This document shows, piece by piece, positions 34,584-42,379 of a stretch of DNA of 64,000 nucleotides. Each line of letters starts with the position of its first letter. Within the stretch, counting starts at the first letter, position 1. The stretch is from Xylophilus sp042867185. Its GTDB lineage: Bacteria; Pseudomonadota; Gammaproteobacteria; Burkholderiales; Burkholderiaceae_C. The DNA lies in the NCBI GenBank assembly GCA_042867185.1, contig JBHZQV010000025.1:5031-69030 (forward strand). Direction: 5' to 3'. The notes under the pieces were generated by a model that did not search any database, was not told the origin of the DNA, and saw nothing but the letters and a program-made list of their open reading frames with translations. A program made the position numbers and the translations under genes.

Positions 34584-35617
34584 CGGGCGGGCTCCTGCGG
34601 GCCGGGAACGAGGGGATGGTATTCCGGGCCGCGGTAGGCCCGGGTGGGCGGCGCGAAGCCGCAGCCGCTGCCGTCGGTCACCCGCACCTGGTCGCCCCAG
34701 GGCAGGCGGTAGCGGCCGGCGGCCATGTCGTGCATGTAGGTGTAGGGGCAGTCCTGTGCGCCGCCCTGCACCGCCACGTAGCCGCGGTGGTAGAGCTGGT
34801 AGATATTGTTCTCGACGCCCCAGCCGGTGCGGGCCTCGCGCACCAGGTCGGGCCGCAGCTCGGCGGTGATGATCTCGTCCGGCCGGCCGCCGCCCTCGAC
34901 CATCACCGTGCCGTCGAAGCTGCAGAACATGCCCTCGCCCATCGAGTCGAAGCTGCCGTCGCTGCCGCACAGGCAGACGCTGGCGGTGTAGGCCAGGTTG
35001 CAGAAGGCGTTGGCCTGGTTGGTGATCTTCCAGGCGTGGCGGATCGGCGCGGTGTAGCCGGCGGTGCGCAGGATGATGTCGGCGCCCTTGTACGCGGCCT
35101 CGCGCGCCATCTCGGGGAACATGCCGTCGTGGCAGATGATCAGCGAGAGCCGGCTGCCGTTGGGACCTGTGCACACCGGCACGCCCAGGTTGCCGGGCTC
35201 CCACGGCTCGACCGGCACCCACGGGTGCAGCTTGCGGTAGTAGAGCTGGATGGCGCCGGTGTCGTCGATGATCAGGCCGCTGTTGTAGGGGTTGCCGCCG
35301 GGGTTGGCCTCCATGATCGAGAAGCAGCCCCAGATGCGGTGCTCCATGCAGGCCGCCTGGAAGGCGGCGACCTCGGGGCCGTCCAGGCGGCACATGATTT
35401 CAGGGCTGGTGTCCATCGACAGGCCGTGCAGCGCGTATTCGGGGAACACCACCAGGTCCATGGTGGACTGGTTGCGGCGGGCCTTGCCCACCAGCTCGCA
35501 GATGCGCTGCGTCTGCGCCGCCAGCTGCGCGGGTGTCCGCACCACCGGCAGCTGCAGCTGCACCAGGCCCACGACCACGCCGTGCGCCGATTTGTTGAGT
35601 CCGCCGAGTCCGCTCAT
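34580..35617 (-). CDS. amiF: Formamidase (AmiF-type nitrilase-superfamily amidase)
   Basis: The protein is 345 aa. The Glu-Lys-Cys triad is Glu60 (VVFPEYALHGL), Lys129 (YRKLHPWVP) and Cys162 (LIICHDGMFPEMAREA), with Lys-Cys spacing of 33 as in Helicobacter AmiF. WGVENNIYQLYHRGYVA and the C-terminal LPWGDQVRVTDGS also match AmiF rather than aliphatic amidase AmiE. It hydrolyses formamide to formate and ammonia. Inside a ureide operon it may supply extra ammonia, or act on a related short amide; the latter is inference. Confidence 0.88.
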   Translation of the reverse strand: MSGLGGLNKSAHGVVVGLVQLQLPVVRTPAQLAAQTQRICELVGKARRNQSTMDLVVFPEYALHGLSMDTSPEIMCRLDGPEVAAFQAACMEHRIWGCFSIMEANPGGNPYNSGLIIDDTGAIQLYYRKLHPWVPVEPWEPGNLGVPVCTGPNGSRLSLIICHDGMFPEMAREAAYKGADIILRTAGYTAPIRHAWKITNQANAFCNLAYTASVCLCGSDGSFDSMGEGMFCSFDGTVMVEGGGRPDEIITAELRPDLVREARTGWGVENNIYQLYHRGYVAVQGGAQDCPYTYMHDMAAGRYRLPWGDQVRVTDGSGCGFAPPTRAYRGPEYHPLVPGPQEPAR

Positions 35618-35636
35618 GGAAGGTGTCCGATCGTGG

Positions 35637-36578
35637 TCAATGGGAAGAAGAGGAAGTGGAGTACGCCGAGGTCAGCTCGCCCGGCTGCCCCGGCACCGCG
35701 CGGCCGGGCCGGCAGGTGACGACCAGGATCAGCAGCGTCAGCGCGTACGGCACGGTGTTGAACAGGTGGTAGCCCCAGCCGATGCCCACCGATTGCAGCG
35801 CCGGGCCGATCGCCCCCGCGCCGCCGAAGATCAGCGCCGCGCCCACGCAGCGCAGCGGGCTCCAGCGGGCGAAGATCACCAGCGCCACCGCGATCAGGCC
35901 CTGCCCGCTGGAGATGCCCTCGTTCCAGCTGCCGGGATAGAACAGCGTGAGCGACGCGCCGCCCAGACCCGCGATGCAGCCGCCCAGCGCGGTGGCCGCG
36001 ATGCGCGCCCCCGCCACCGGATAGCCCAGCGCCCGCGCCGCATCGGCCGAATCGCCCGCCAGCCGCACCAGCAGCCCGGCGCGGGTGCGGGCCAGCGCCC
36101 ACCGCATCGCCACCGCCAGCCCGATGCCCAGCGGCAGCAGCGGGTTGATCTGCAGCGCCTGGCGCACCGCCGGCACCTCGCTCCAGGCGCCCAGCGCCAG
36201 CGCCGGCAGCTGCGCCGCCTGCGGCTGGATCAGCGGCTTGCCCAGGTAGAACGCCAGCCCGGTGCCGAGCAGCATCAGCGCGATGCCGACCGCGATGTCG
36301 CTCACCCGCGGCAGGGCGCACAGCAGGCCGTGCAGCGTCGCCAGCAGGCCGCCCGCGCAGGCACCGGCCAGCACGCCCACCCAGGGCGAGCCGCTGGCCC
36401 AGGCGCCGGCGAAGGCGGCCATCGCCGACAGCACCAGCACGCCCTCCAGGCCCAGGTTGATCCGGCCCGATGTCTCGGTGAGGCATTCGCCCAGGCTCAC
36501 GAATAAGAAGGGCACGCCCACCCGCAGCGCACCGCCGAGGATGGCGGCCAGCAGCACGGTCCACTGGTCGGCGCTCAT
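35637..36578 (-). CDS. ABC transporter permease, BMP/nucleoside type (COG1079-like)
   Basis: The protein is 313 aa with eight to ten hydrophobic helices. It has the type I permease pattern GRINLGLEGVLVLSAM near residue 40 and LGYPVAGARIAATALGG near 190. It should pair with the second permease, the tandem ATPase and the BMP binding protein. The C-terminal Ser-rich tail is unremarkable. The ATG at 36578 overlaps the stop of a 22-codon ORF. Confidence 0.9.
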   Translation of the reverse strand: MSADQWTVLLAAILGGALRVGVPFLFVSLGECLTETSGRINLGLEGVLVLSAMAAFAGAWASGSPWVGVLAGACAGGLLATLHGLLCALPRVSDIAVGIALMLLGTGLAFYLGKPLIQPQAAQLPALALGAWSEVPAVRQALQINPLLPLGIGLAVAMRWALARTRAGLLVRLAGDSADAARALGYPVAGARIAATALGGCIAGLGGASLTLFYPGSWNEGISSGQGLIAVALVIFARWSPLRCVGAALIFGGAGAIGPALQSVGIGWGYHLFNTVPYALTLLILVVTCRPGRAVPGQPGELTSAYSTSSSSH

Positions 36579-36643
36579 CGAAGCACCTCCGTGCCGCGCA
36601 CCGCGGCGCGCGCCCCCTGCGAAGCGGCCGGGCGGGAGCTCAT
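36575..36643 (-). CDS. 22-codon linking ORF, copy A
   Basis: ATG at 36643 overlaps the upstream permease stop (ATGA), and its own TGA overlaps the next permease start (ATGA). The peptide begins MSSRPAASQGARAAVRG and shares about 13 of 22 residues with copy B at 33748-33816. Same length, same coupling, different neighbours. Function unknown; either a conserved coupling ORF or a duplicated spacer. Confidence 0.45.
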   Translation of the reverse strand: MSSRPAASQGARAAVRGTEVLR

Positions 36644-37713
36644 GGCGCCGCCTCCTGCTGCGCGGCGACGGGCGTACCGCGCCCCGGCCAGGCCCAGGGC
36701 CGGCCGCGCAGGGTCTCGCTGGCCAGGATCAGCACGAAGGCGATGCCCTGCAGCACCAGCATCGACGCGTCGGGCATGCCCAGCCGCCGCTGCAGCAGGC
36801 TGCCCGCCGCGCCGAAGCCGCCGAACACGATGGCGACCGGAATGATCGCCAGCGGGTTGTGCCGCGCGATGAAGGCCACCAGGATGCCCGCGTAGCCGTA
36901 GCCCGCGATCAGCGCCGCGTTGGCGCTGCCGTGCACCGCCGCCACCTCGACCGCGCCGGCCAGGCCGGCGCACGCGCCGCCCAGCGCGCAGGCCAGCAGC
37001 ACCAGCCGGGTGGCCGGCAGGCCCACCAGCTGCGCCGCGCGCGGATTGCCGCCCACCACCCGCACCGCGAAGCCCGACACGGTGCCGCGCAGCCACAGGC
37101 CCAGGCCCGCGCAGGCCAGCACGCCCAGCACCAGGCCCCAGTGCACGTCGGAGCCGCCGATGCCGCCGATCAGCAGCCCCTCGGCCAGCGGCGGCGTGGA
37201 CGGCTTGTTGAGGCTGGCCGGGTCGCGCAGCGGCCCCTCCACCAAGTGCCGGAACAGGCCCACCGCCACGTAGGCCAGCAGCAGGCTGCCGATGGTCTCG
37301 TTGACGCCGCGCGCCTGGCGCAGCCAGCCGGCCAGCGCCGTCCAGCCCGCGCCCACCAGCGCACCGGCGGCGCAGAGCACCGCGGTACCGGCGACGGTGG
37401 CCGGCAGCGGCAGCCACTGCGGCAGCACCGCGCAGGCCAGGCCGCCCAGCACCAGCGCGCCCTCGCCGCCGATCACGATCAGCCCGGCGCGCGCCGGGAT
37501 CGCGACGCACAGCGCGGCCAGCATCAGCGGCGCCGCGCGCTGCAGCGTGTTCTGCCAGGCGAAGGCGCTGCCGAAGGCGCCGGTGAACAGCGTGCGCCAC
37601 ACCTCTACCGGCGACGCGCCGCCCAGCCCGGCCAGCGCGCCGAACAGCAGCAGCGCGGCGCCGACCGCCAGCACCGGCAGGGCGATGTCTCGGGAGGTTT
37701 CGCGCAGGGACAT
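36640..37713 (-). CDS. ABC transporter permease, BMP/nucleoside type (COG4603-like)
   Basis: The protein is 357 aa with about nine hydrophobic helices. ARAGLIVIGGEGALVLGGL (about 75-93) and the later ARGVNETIGSLLLAYVAVGL and IAGYGYAGILVAFIARHNPLA are typical of this permease family. It forms the membrane channel with the second permease. The start ATG at 37713 is 20 bp after the binding-protein gene. Confidence 0.9.
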   Translation of the reverse strand: MSLRETSRDIALPVLAVGAALLLFGALAGLGGASPVEVWRTLFTGAFGSAFAWQNTLQRAAPLMLAALCVAIPARAGLIVIGGEGALVLGGLACAVLPQWLPLPATVAGTAVLCAAGALVGAGWTALAGWLRQARGVNETIGSLLLAYVAVGLFRHLVEGPLRDPASLNKPSTPPLAEGLLIGGIGGSDVHWGLVLGVLACAGLGLWLRGTVSGFAVRVVGGNPRAAQLVGLPATRLVLLACALGGACAGLAGAVEVAAVHGSANAALIAGYGYAGILVAFIARHNPLAIIPVAIVFGGFGAAGSLLQRRLGMPDASMLVLQGIAFVLILASETLRGRPWAWPGRGTPVAAQQEAAP

Positions 37714-37733
37714 GGAGGCCTGTCGTGCCGCGC

Positions 37734-38858
37734 TCAGATGCTGCCCACCACGCCTTCGACGAGGTAGTTCATCTTCTCCAGCTCGATGTCGGTCTGGCCG
37801 TAGTTCTTGCCGGCGGGCACCACCACCTTGCCCTGGTTGTCCTTGAGGCCGCCGGTGAAGATGTCGAAGCCGCCCGCCATCATCTTCGCCTTGACCGCGT
37901 CGGCCTGCTTGCGCGCGGCCTCGCTCACCGCCGGGCCGTAGGCCGACATGCGCACATAGCCCTCCTTCAGGCCGCCGCGCAGGAAGTTGGGATGCGGCTT
38001 GCCCGACTGGGCCGCGGCGACGAAGGCCTGGTAGGCGGTGATCCAGTTCCATTCGGCACCCGTCAGGTAGGCCTGCGGCGCCAGCTTGGCCTGGCTGGCG
38101 TGGTAGCCGCAGACCGACTTGCCGCGCTTGGCGGCCGTCTCGACGATCACCTTCGGGCCGTCGACGTGCATGGTGAATACGTCCACGCCCTGGTCGGCCA
38201 GGCTGTTGGTGGCCTCGGCTTCCTTGACCGGCAGCGACCAGTCGCCGGTGAAGATCACGTGGCAGGTGATGCCCGGCTTGACCGAGCGCGCGCCGAGGGT
38301 GAAGGCGTTGATGTTGCGCAGCACCTGCGGGATCGGCTTGGCCGCGACGAAGCCGATCTTGTTGCTCTTGGTGGCGTGCGCCGCCACCACGCCGTTGAGG
38401 AACTGGCACTCCTCGATGTAGCCGAAGAAACTGCCCACGTTCTTCGGATGCTTGCCCTCGGTCCAGAGGCCGCCGCAGTGGGCGAAGCGCACATCCGGGT
38501 GCTTGGCCGCCACCGCCAGCACATGCGGATCGAAGTAGCCGAACGAGGTGGGGAACAGCAGCTGCGCGCCGTCCTGCGCGACCATGCCGGCCATTGTCTT
38601 CTGCACCGCCGAGGTCTCGGGCACGTTCTCTTCCTCGACCACCTTCACGCCGGGCATCTTCTTCAATTCCGCCGCCGCCTGCGCATGCGACTGGTTGTAG
38701 CCGTAGTCGTCGCGCGGGCCGACGTAGATGACGCCGACGGTCAGCGGCTTCTGGGCGCGGGCCGCCGTGCCCCAGGCGCCCAGCGTGCCGGCGGCCCCCA
38801 GGGCGGCGAGGGTCTTGAGGGAATCGCGGCGGGAGGCGGAAGAGAAGGAGTGCGTCAT
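37734..38858 (-). CDS. BMP-family ABC transporter substrate-binding protein
   Basis: The protein is 374 aa. A twin-arginine-like signal (SASRRDSLKTLAALGAAGTLGAWG) is followed by a BMP fold starting KPLTVGVIYVGPRDDYGYNQSH. GSFFGYIEECQFLNGVVAAHATKSNKIGF matches the family. Known BMP proteins bind nucleosides, purines or autoinducers. Here the operon suggests cyanuric acid, biuret, triuret or another ureide; this is inference. AGGAG precedes the ATG at 38858. The signal has RR but not the full Tat consensus. Confidence 0.9.
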   Translation of the reverse strand: MTHSFSSASRRDSLKTLAALGAAGTLGAWGTAARAQKPLTVGVIYVGPRDDYGYNQSHAQAAAELKKMPGVKVVEEENVPETSAVQKTMAGMVAQDGAQLLFPTSFGYFDPHVLAVAAKHPDVRFAHCGGLWTEGKHPKNVGSFFGYIEECQFLNGVVAAHATKSNKIGFVAAKPIPQVLRNINAFTLGARSVKPGITCHVIFTGDWSLPVKEAEATNSLADQGVDVFTMHVDGPKVIVETAAKRGKSVCGYHASQAKLAPQAYLTGAEWNWITAYQAFVAAAQSGKPHPNFLRGGLKEGYVRMSAYGPAVSEAARKQADAVKAKMMAGGFDIFTGGLKDNQGKVVVPAGKNYGQTDIELEKMNYLVEGVVGSI

Positions 38859-38919
38859 GGAAAGCTCCTGAGAAGGAAGAACACGAGGAAGGATGTGGGG
38901 ACGAAACGGGTGCAGCGAT

Positions 38920-39291
38920 TCAGAGCAGGCTGACGTGCGCCGCGACCACCCGCCAGCCCTCGGGCGTGCGCACCCAGGTCTGGCTCTGGCGGCCTTCGGC
39001 ATCGCCACCGTCGCGGCGGAACTCGAGGTTGCTGGTCGCGAAATCCCGGCCGTAGGTGGTGACCACCTGGCGCAGCACGGTGCGCGGCGGGCTCTGCACC
39101 GGCAGCGCGGCGCGGAACGCGCGGATCGCCTCGAAGCCGTACTGGTTGCCGGTGTCGCCGAAGCGCAGGGTGTGCGGGCTCTGCCAGAAGAGGCTGTCGA
39201 GCACCGCCACGTCGTTGGCCATCAGCGCGGCCTCGTAGCGGGCGCAGACGGCCAGCACTTCGGCGTGGATCTCGGGCAGATTGGTATCCAT
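38920..39291 (-). CDS. atzH: AtzH-like protein (DUF3225, NTF2 fold)
   Basis: The protein is 123 aa, the right size for AtzH. It begins MDTNLPEIHAEV and has Tyr19 (ARYEAAL) and Arg43 (HTLRFG). Their spacing of 24 equals that of the Tyr22 and Arg46 pair reported as essential in Pseudomonas sp. ADP AtzH, which is proposed to convert 1,3-dicarboxyurea to allophanate. In that pathway it works after AtzE-AtzG, which are not seen here. An ATG four codons upstream overlaps the atzF stop, but GAGG with six-base spacing favours 39291. Confidence 0.9.
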   Translation of the reverse strand: MDTNLPEIHAEVLAVCARYEAALMANDVAVLDSLFWQSPHTLRFGDTGNQYGFEAIRAFRAALPVQSPPRTVLRQVVTTYGRDFATSNLEFRRDGGDAEGRQSQTWVRTPEGWRVVAAHVSLL

Positions 39292-39299
39292 CGGGGACC

Positions 39300-41120
39300 T
39301 CATGAAACGGTGGGGATCGGCGCCATGCCGGTGGCCGCGGCGGCCGCGCGGGCGGCCCCATAGGCGCGCCAGCCGCCATGCGCACTGACGTCTTCCGCGC
39401 CCTGCAGCGCATGGCCTTCGCAGACGAAGCCGTGCACCCAGCGGCCGTCGGCCAGCTCGACGCTGCCGAGCGCCAGCGGCGGAGGCACCAGCGCCAGGAA
39501 GCCGCCGACCTCGGCCAGCGGCACCTGCCACACCTCGAGCGCGATCGCGGTGCCGCCCGCCTCGCCCTCGGCCACGCGGCGCAGGCCGGGCTTGGGCGGC
39601 ACGGTGCCGGGCAGCGCATGCAGCCGGTAGCGCGGGGTGGTGGCGGTGGTTTCCTGCAGCCGCGCGCCGCGCCCGGTGAGCTGGCCGTTGAGCGGCAGGC
39701 CCGACAGGTGCGCACCCACCACCGCCAGCGCCAGGTGGGTGTCGGTGGTGGGCTGCAGCGCGGCGACGGGCACCGGCGCGGGCAGCGGCCGGCCGGTGGC
39801 GCCCTGCGGCAGACCGGTGGCGTGGTGGAAGCGCTGGCCCAGGTCGGCCAGCTGCCAGTCGCTGCCGGCGCGGCCCACCAGGGTGATGCCGAAGGGCAGT
39901 CCGTCGGGCCGCAGACGGGCCGGCACCGACAGCGCCGCGTAGTCCAGCAGGTTGACGAAGTTGGTGTAGTGGCCCAGCTCCCGGTTGCGCTCCACCGGCG
40001 CGGCGCGCATCGCCTCCACCGTGCAATGCGTCGGCGCGGTGGGCAGGCAGAGCAGGTCGATCCGCTCCCACATCGGCAGCGCCTGCGCCGCCAGGGCCTG
40101 CAGCCGGTGCTGGGCGTCGAACACGTCGGCCGCGCGGTAGCGCTGGCCGGCGGCGAGGATCGCGCGCACCGGCTCGACGACCGCATCGGCATGGTCGTCG
40201 AAGAACTCCCGCACCGCGGCGTAGCGCTCGGCCACCAGGGCGCTGTCGTAGAGCAGCGCGGCGGCGGCGGCGAGCGGCGCGTAGTCGACCGGCACGCGGG
40301 TGCCGCCCAGGGCTTCGAGCTGCGCGCAGGCGCCGGCGAAGGCGGCCTCGGCCAGCGTGTCGCCGTAGAACTCCGGCGCCGCCGGCACGCCGAAGCGGAA
40401 GGCATCGGGCAGCGGCGCGCGGGCCATCGGCAGCGCGCGCGAATACGGGTCCTGCGGATCGTGGGCGATGGCCGCCTCCAGCACCCGCACCGCCACCGCC
40501 ACGGTGCGCGCCAGGATCGACACGCAATCGACGCTCTGCGCCGCCGGCAGCACGCCGCGGGTGCTGAGAAGGCCTTTGCTGGGCTTGAGCCCGACGATGT
40601 TGTTGAGCCCCGCCGGCACCCGGCCGGAGCCGGCGGTGTCGGTGCCCAGCGCGAAATCCACCTGGCCGCTGGCCACCACGTAGGCCGAGCCCGAACTGGA
40701 GCCGCCGCTGACGTAGCGCCCGTCGAGCGCGTTGGGCACCGCGCCGTAGGGCGAGCGGGTACCGTTCAGGCCGCAGGCGAACTGGTCGAGGTTGGTCTTG
40801 CCGGCCAGCGCGGCGCCGGCCTGCAGCAGCCGCTCGACCACCGCCGCATGGGCTTCGGGCGTATAGGCGAACGCCGGGCAGGCGGCGGTGGTCGGCACGC
40901 CGGCCACGTCGATGTTGTCCTTGGCGGCGAACCGCAGGCCGGCCAGCGGACCTGCGGACGCCCCGGGCAGAACAGTGTCGAAACGGGCGATCCAGGCCGC
41001 CGCCGCGTGTGCGGGTGCGCTGGCCTGCGCCCGATCCACCGCGGTCGAACCGCCGTTCAAGACAGGAGAAAATGAAGAGGAATCTGTATGCACCACGAAT
41101 AAGCATCCAAACTTGTACAC
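39300..41120 (-). CDS. atzF: Allophanate hydrolase AtzF
   Basis: The protein is up to 606 aa. The amidase domain has Lys67 (AAKDNIDVAG), GGSSSGS at 139-145 and GTDTAGSGR with Ser165, forming the Ser-cis-Ser-Lys triad. The C-terminal domain (about 445-600; AVVGAHLSGLPLNGQL, FVCEGHALQGAEDVS, GGWRAY) is specific to AtzF-type allophanate hydrolases and excludes AtzE and GatA. It hydrolyses allophanate to ammonia and CO2. First gene of the operon. The start is uncertain: a GTG at 41120 lies inside a probable operator, so GTG at 41096 or 41093, or a later TTG, may be used. Confidence 0.92.
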   Translation of the reverse strand: MYKFGCLFVVHTDSSSFSPVLNGGSTAVDRAQASAPAHAAAAWIARFDTVLPGASAGPLAGLRFAAKDNIDVAGVPTTAACPAFAYTPEAHAAVVERLLQAGAALAGKTNLDQFACGLNGTRSPYGAVPNALDGRYVSGGSSSGSAYVVASGQVDFALGTDTAGSGRVPAGLNNIVGLKPSKGLLSTRGVLPAAQSVDCVSILARTVAVAVRVLEAAIAHDPQDPYSRALPMARAPLPDAFRFGVPAAPEFYGDTLAEAAFAGACAQLEALGGTRVPVDYAPLAAAAALLYDSALVAERYAAVREFFDDHADAVVEPVRAILAAGQRYRAADVFDAQHRLQALAAQALPMWERIDLLCLPTAPTHCTVEAMRAAPVERNRELGHYTNFVNLLDYAALSVPARLRPDGLPFGITLVGRAGSDWQLADLGQRFHHATGLPQGATGRPLPAPVPVAALQPTTDTHLALAVVGAHLSGLPLNGQLTGRGARLQETTATTPRYRLHALPGTVPPKPGLRRVAEGEAGGTAIALEVWQVPLAEVGGFLALVPPPLALGSVELADGRWVHGFVCEGHALQGAEDVSAHGGWRAYGAARAAAAATGMAPIPTVS

Positions 41121-41123
41121 AAG
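41112..41123. promoter_or_regulatory. Candidate GntR operator at the head of the ureide operon
   Basis: CTTGT-AC-ACAAG is a perfect inverted repeat, of the type bound by FCD-GntR regulators. On the minus strand it lies just downstream of TTGCAC (41129-41134), a good -35 hexamer, so binding would block the promoter. The -10 is not clear. Confidence 0.5.
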
Positions 41124-41189
41124 ATCTCGTGCAAGGGCCGTGCCATCGCTATCCGACGATTCTCCAGCGCGCGGGCGCTACCGTCACCT

Positions 41190-41254
41190 GCTATTTATTA
41201 AATAGCAGTGAGCCGGCTTTCAGCGCCGGCCGTCGCGGCTTTTCATCGAAAACC
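41190..41254 (+). repeat. Dispersed palindromic repeat, copy 6
   Basis: Head gctatttattaaatagcagt, then GCCGGC...GCCGGC and a tail ending CATCGAAAAC. It lies in the 240-bp divergent gap between atzF and the MBL-fold gene, about 65 bp upstream of the candidate operator. The gap holds no other recognisable element. Confidence 0.75.
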
Positions 41255-41361
41255 CAGGACCTGGTGCCGGCCTGTCGGTCCGCCCCCGACCGGTGCTCTC
41301 GCCCCATGAACGGGCGCTGCCGCAGCGCCCGGGTCTGCACCGCCCCGGCGACAATCGGCCG

Positions 41362-42000
41362 ATGCTCCAGTACCGTACCCTCCCCGTCACCGCCTTCCGA
41401 CAGAACTGCTCGCTCCTGTGGGACGACGCCACGATGGAGGGTGTGCTGATCGACCCGGGCGGCGACGTGCCCCTGCTGATCGCCACCGCCGAGGAACTGG
41501 GCGTGGCGCTCACCCAGATCTGGCTCACCCATGCGCATATCGACCATGCGGGCGGCGTCGCCGAACTGGTCGCCCGCCGCGGCCTGCCGGTGATCGGGCC
41601 GCACCCGGACGACCAGTTCCTGATCGACGGCCTGGCCGAGCAGGCCCGCGCCTTCGGCTTCCCGCCGGCCGGCGCCTTCGTGCCGCAACGCTGGCTGCAG
41701 GGCGGCGATACCGTCGCCCTCGGCGAGCATGTGTTCCAGGTGCGGCACTGCCCCGGCCACACGCCGGGCCATGTGGTCTTCCACAACGCCGCCATGAACC
41801 GCGCCTTCGTCGGCGACGTGCTCTTCGCCGGCTCGGTCGGCCGCACCGATTTCCCCCGCAGCGACCCGCAGGCCCTGATCCGCAGCATCGTCACCCAGCT
41901 CTGGCCCCTGGGCGACGCCACCGTCTTCGTGCCGGGCCACGGCCCGGAGAGCACCTTCGGCCGGGAGCGCAAGAGCAATCCGTACGTCGGCGGGACCTGA
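41362..42000 (+). CDS. Metallo-beta-lactamase-fold hydrolase (YcbL/glyoxalase II-like)
   Basis: The protein is 212 aa. The metal motif is LTHAHIDHAGG (THxHxDH), with further ligands in HCPGHTPGHV, FVGDVLFAGSVGR and PGHGPEST. It is a single-domain YcbL-type enzyme, probably hydrolysing a thioester or similar, without the C-terminal domain of true glyoxalase II. The ATG at 41362 is the natural start (MLQYRTLPVTAFRQN); the frame is open upstream. Confidence 0.9.
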   Translation: MLQYRTLPVTAFRQNCSLLWDDATMEGVLIDPGGDVPLLIATAEELGVALTQIWLTHAHIDHAGGVAELVARRGLPVIGPHPDDQFLIDGLAEQARAFGFPPAGAFVPQRWLQGGDTVALGEHVFQVRHCPGHTPGHVVFHNAAMNRAFVGDVLFAGSVGRTDFPRSDPQALIRSIVTQLWPLGDATVFVPGHGPESTFGRERKSNPYVGGT

Positions 42001-42051
42001 GCGCGACCGTTCCTGCCACGAAAATCGCCGCCACCCGACATCTTGGCCCCA

Positions 42052-42075
42052 CCATTAATGTATGTACAATAATGG
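42052..42075. promoter_or_regulatory. Candidate BrnA operator overlapping the brnT start
   Basis: CCATTA-A-TGTA-tg-TACA-A-TAATGG is an interrupted palindrome of two nested arms, with one A/A mismatch, and it is very AT-rich for this genome. It covers the brnT start codon. BrnA antitoxins with the BrnT toxin repress their own promoter, so this is the likely site. Confidence 0.5.
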
Positions 42076-42379
42076 CATCGAGATCGCGTTCGACGATGCA
42101 AAAGACAAGGCGAACATCGCCAAGCATGGCATTTCGCTGGCCATGGCCCGTGCCATCGACTGGGGCGATGTGTTGTGCGCACCGGACACCCGGCGCGACT
42201 ACCGGGAACTCCGCGAAATCGGATTCGCCCCCGTCGCGCGACGCTTGTACATCGTGGTCTTCGTGCAGCGTTCGAACACGATGCGGATCATCAGCCTGCG
42301 CAAGGCCAACGCTCGAGAGGTGAAGCTTTATGACGACGCGCTCCAAGAACCGACAGCTGGTGATACCGACGGCGGCTGA
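42062..42379 (+). CDS. brnT: BrnT-family toxin (ribonuclease)
   Basis: The protein is 105 aa. EIAFDDAKDKANIAKHGISL is the BrnT N-terminal signature (FDxxKxxxNxxKHG). GFAPVARRLYIVVFVQR and MRIISLRKANAREVKLYDD complete the RelE-like fold, with the conserved Arg in ISLRKA. It is a ribosome-independent RNase neutralised by BrnA. The only ATG is at 42062, inside the predicted operator, with no ribosome binding site upstream. The C-terminus overlaps brnA by 50 bp. Confidence 0.9.
   Translation: MYNNGIEIAFDDAKDKANIAKHGISLAMARAIDWGDVLCAPDTRRDYRELREIGFAPVARRLYIVVFVQRSNTMRIISLRKANAREVKLYDDALQEPTAGDTDGG

Noticed and set aside
39300..41120. Reading the operon amidase as AtzE or GatA
   Set aside because: The C-terminal domain of about 150 residues matches allophanate hydrolase AtzF and is absent from AtzE and GatA.
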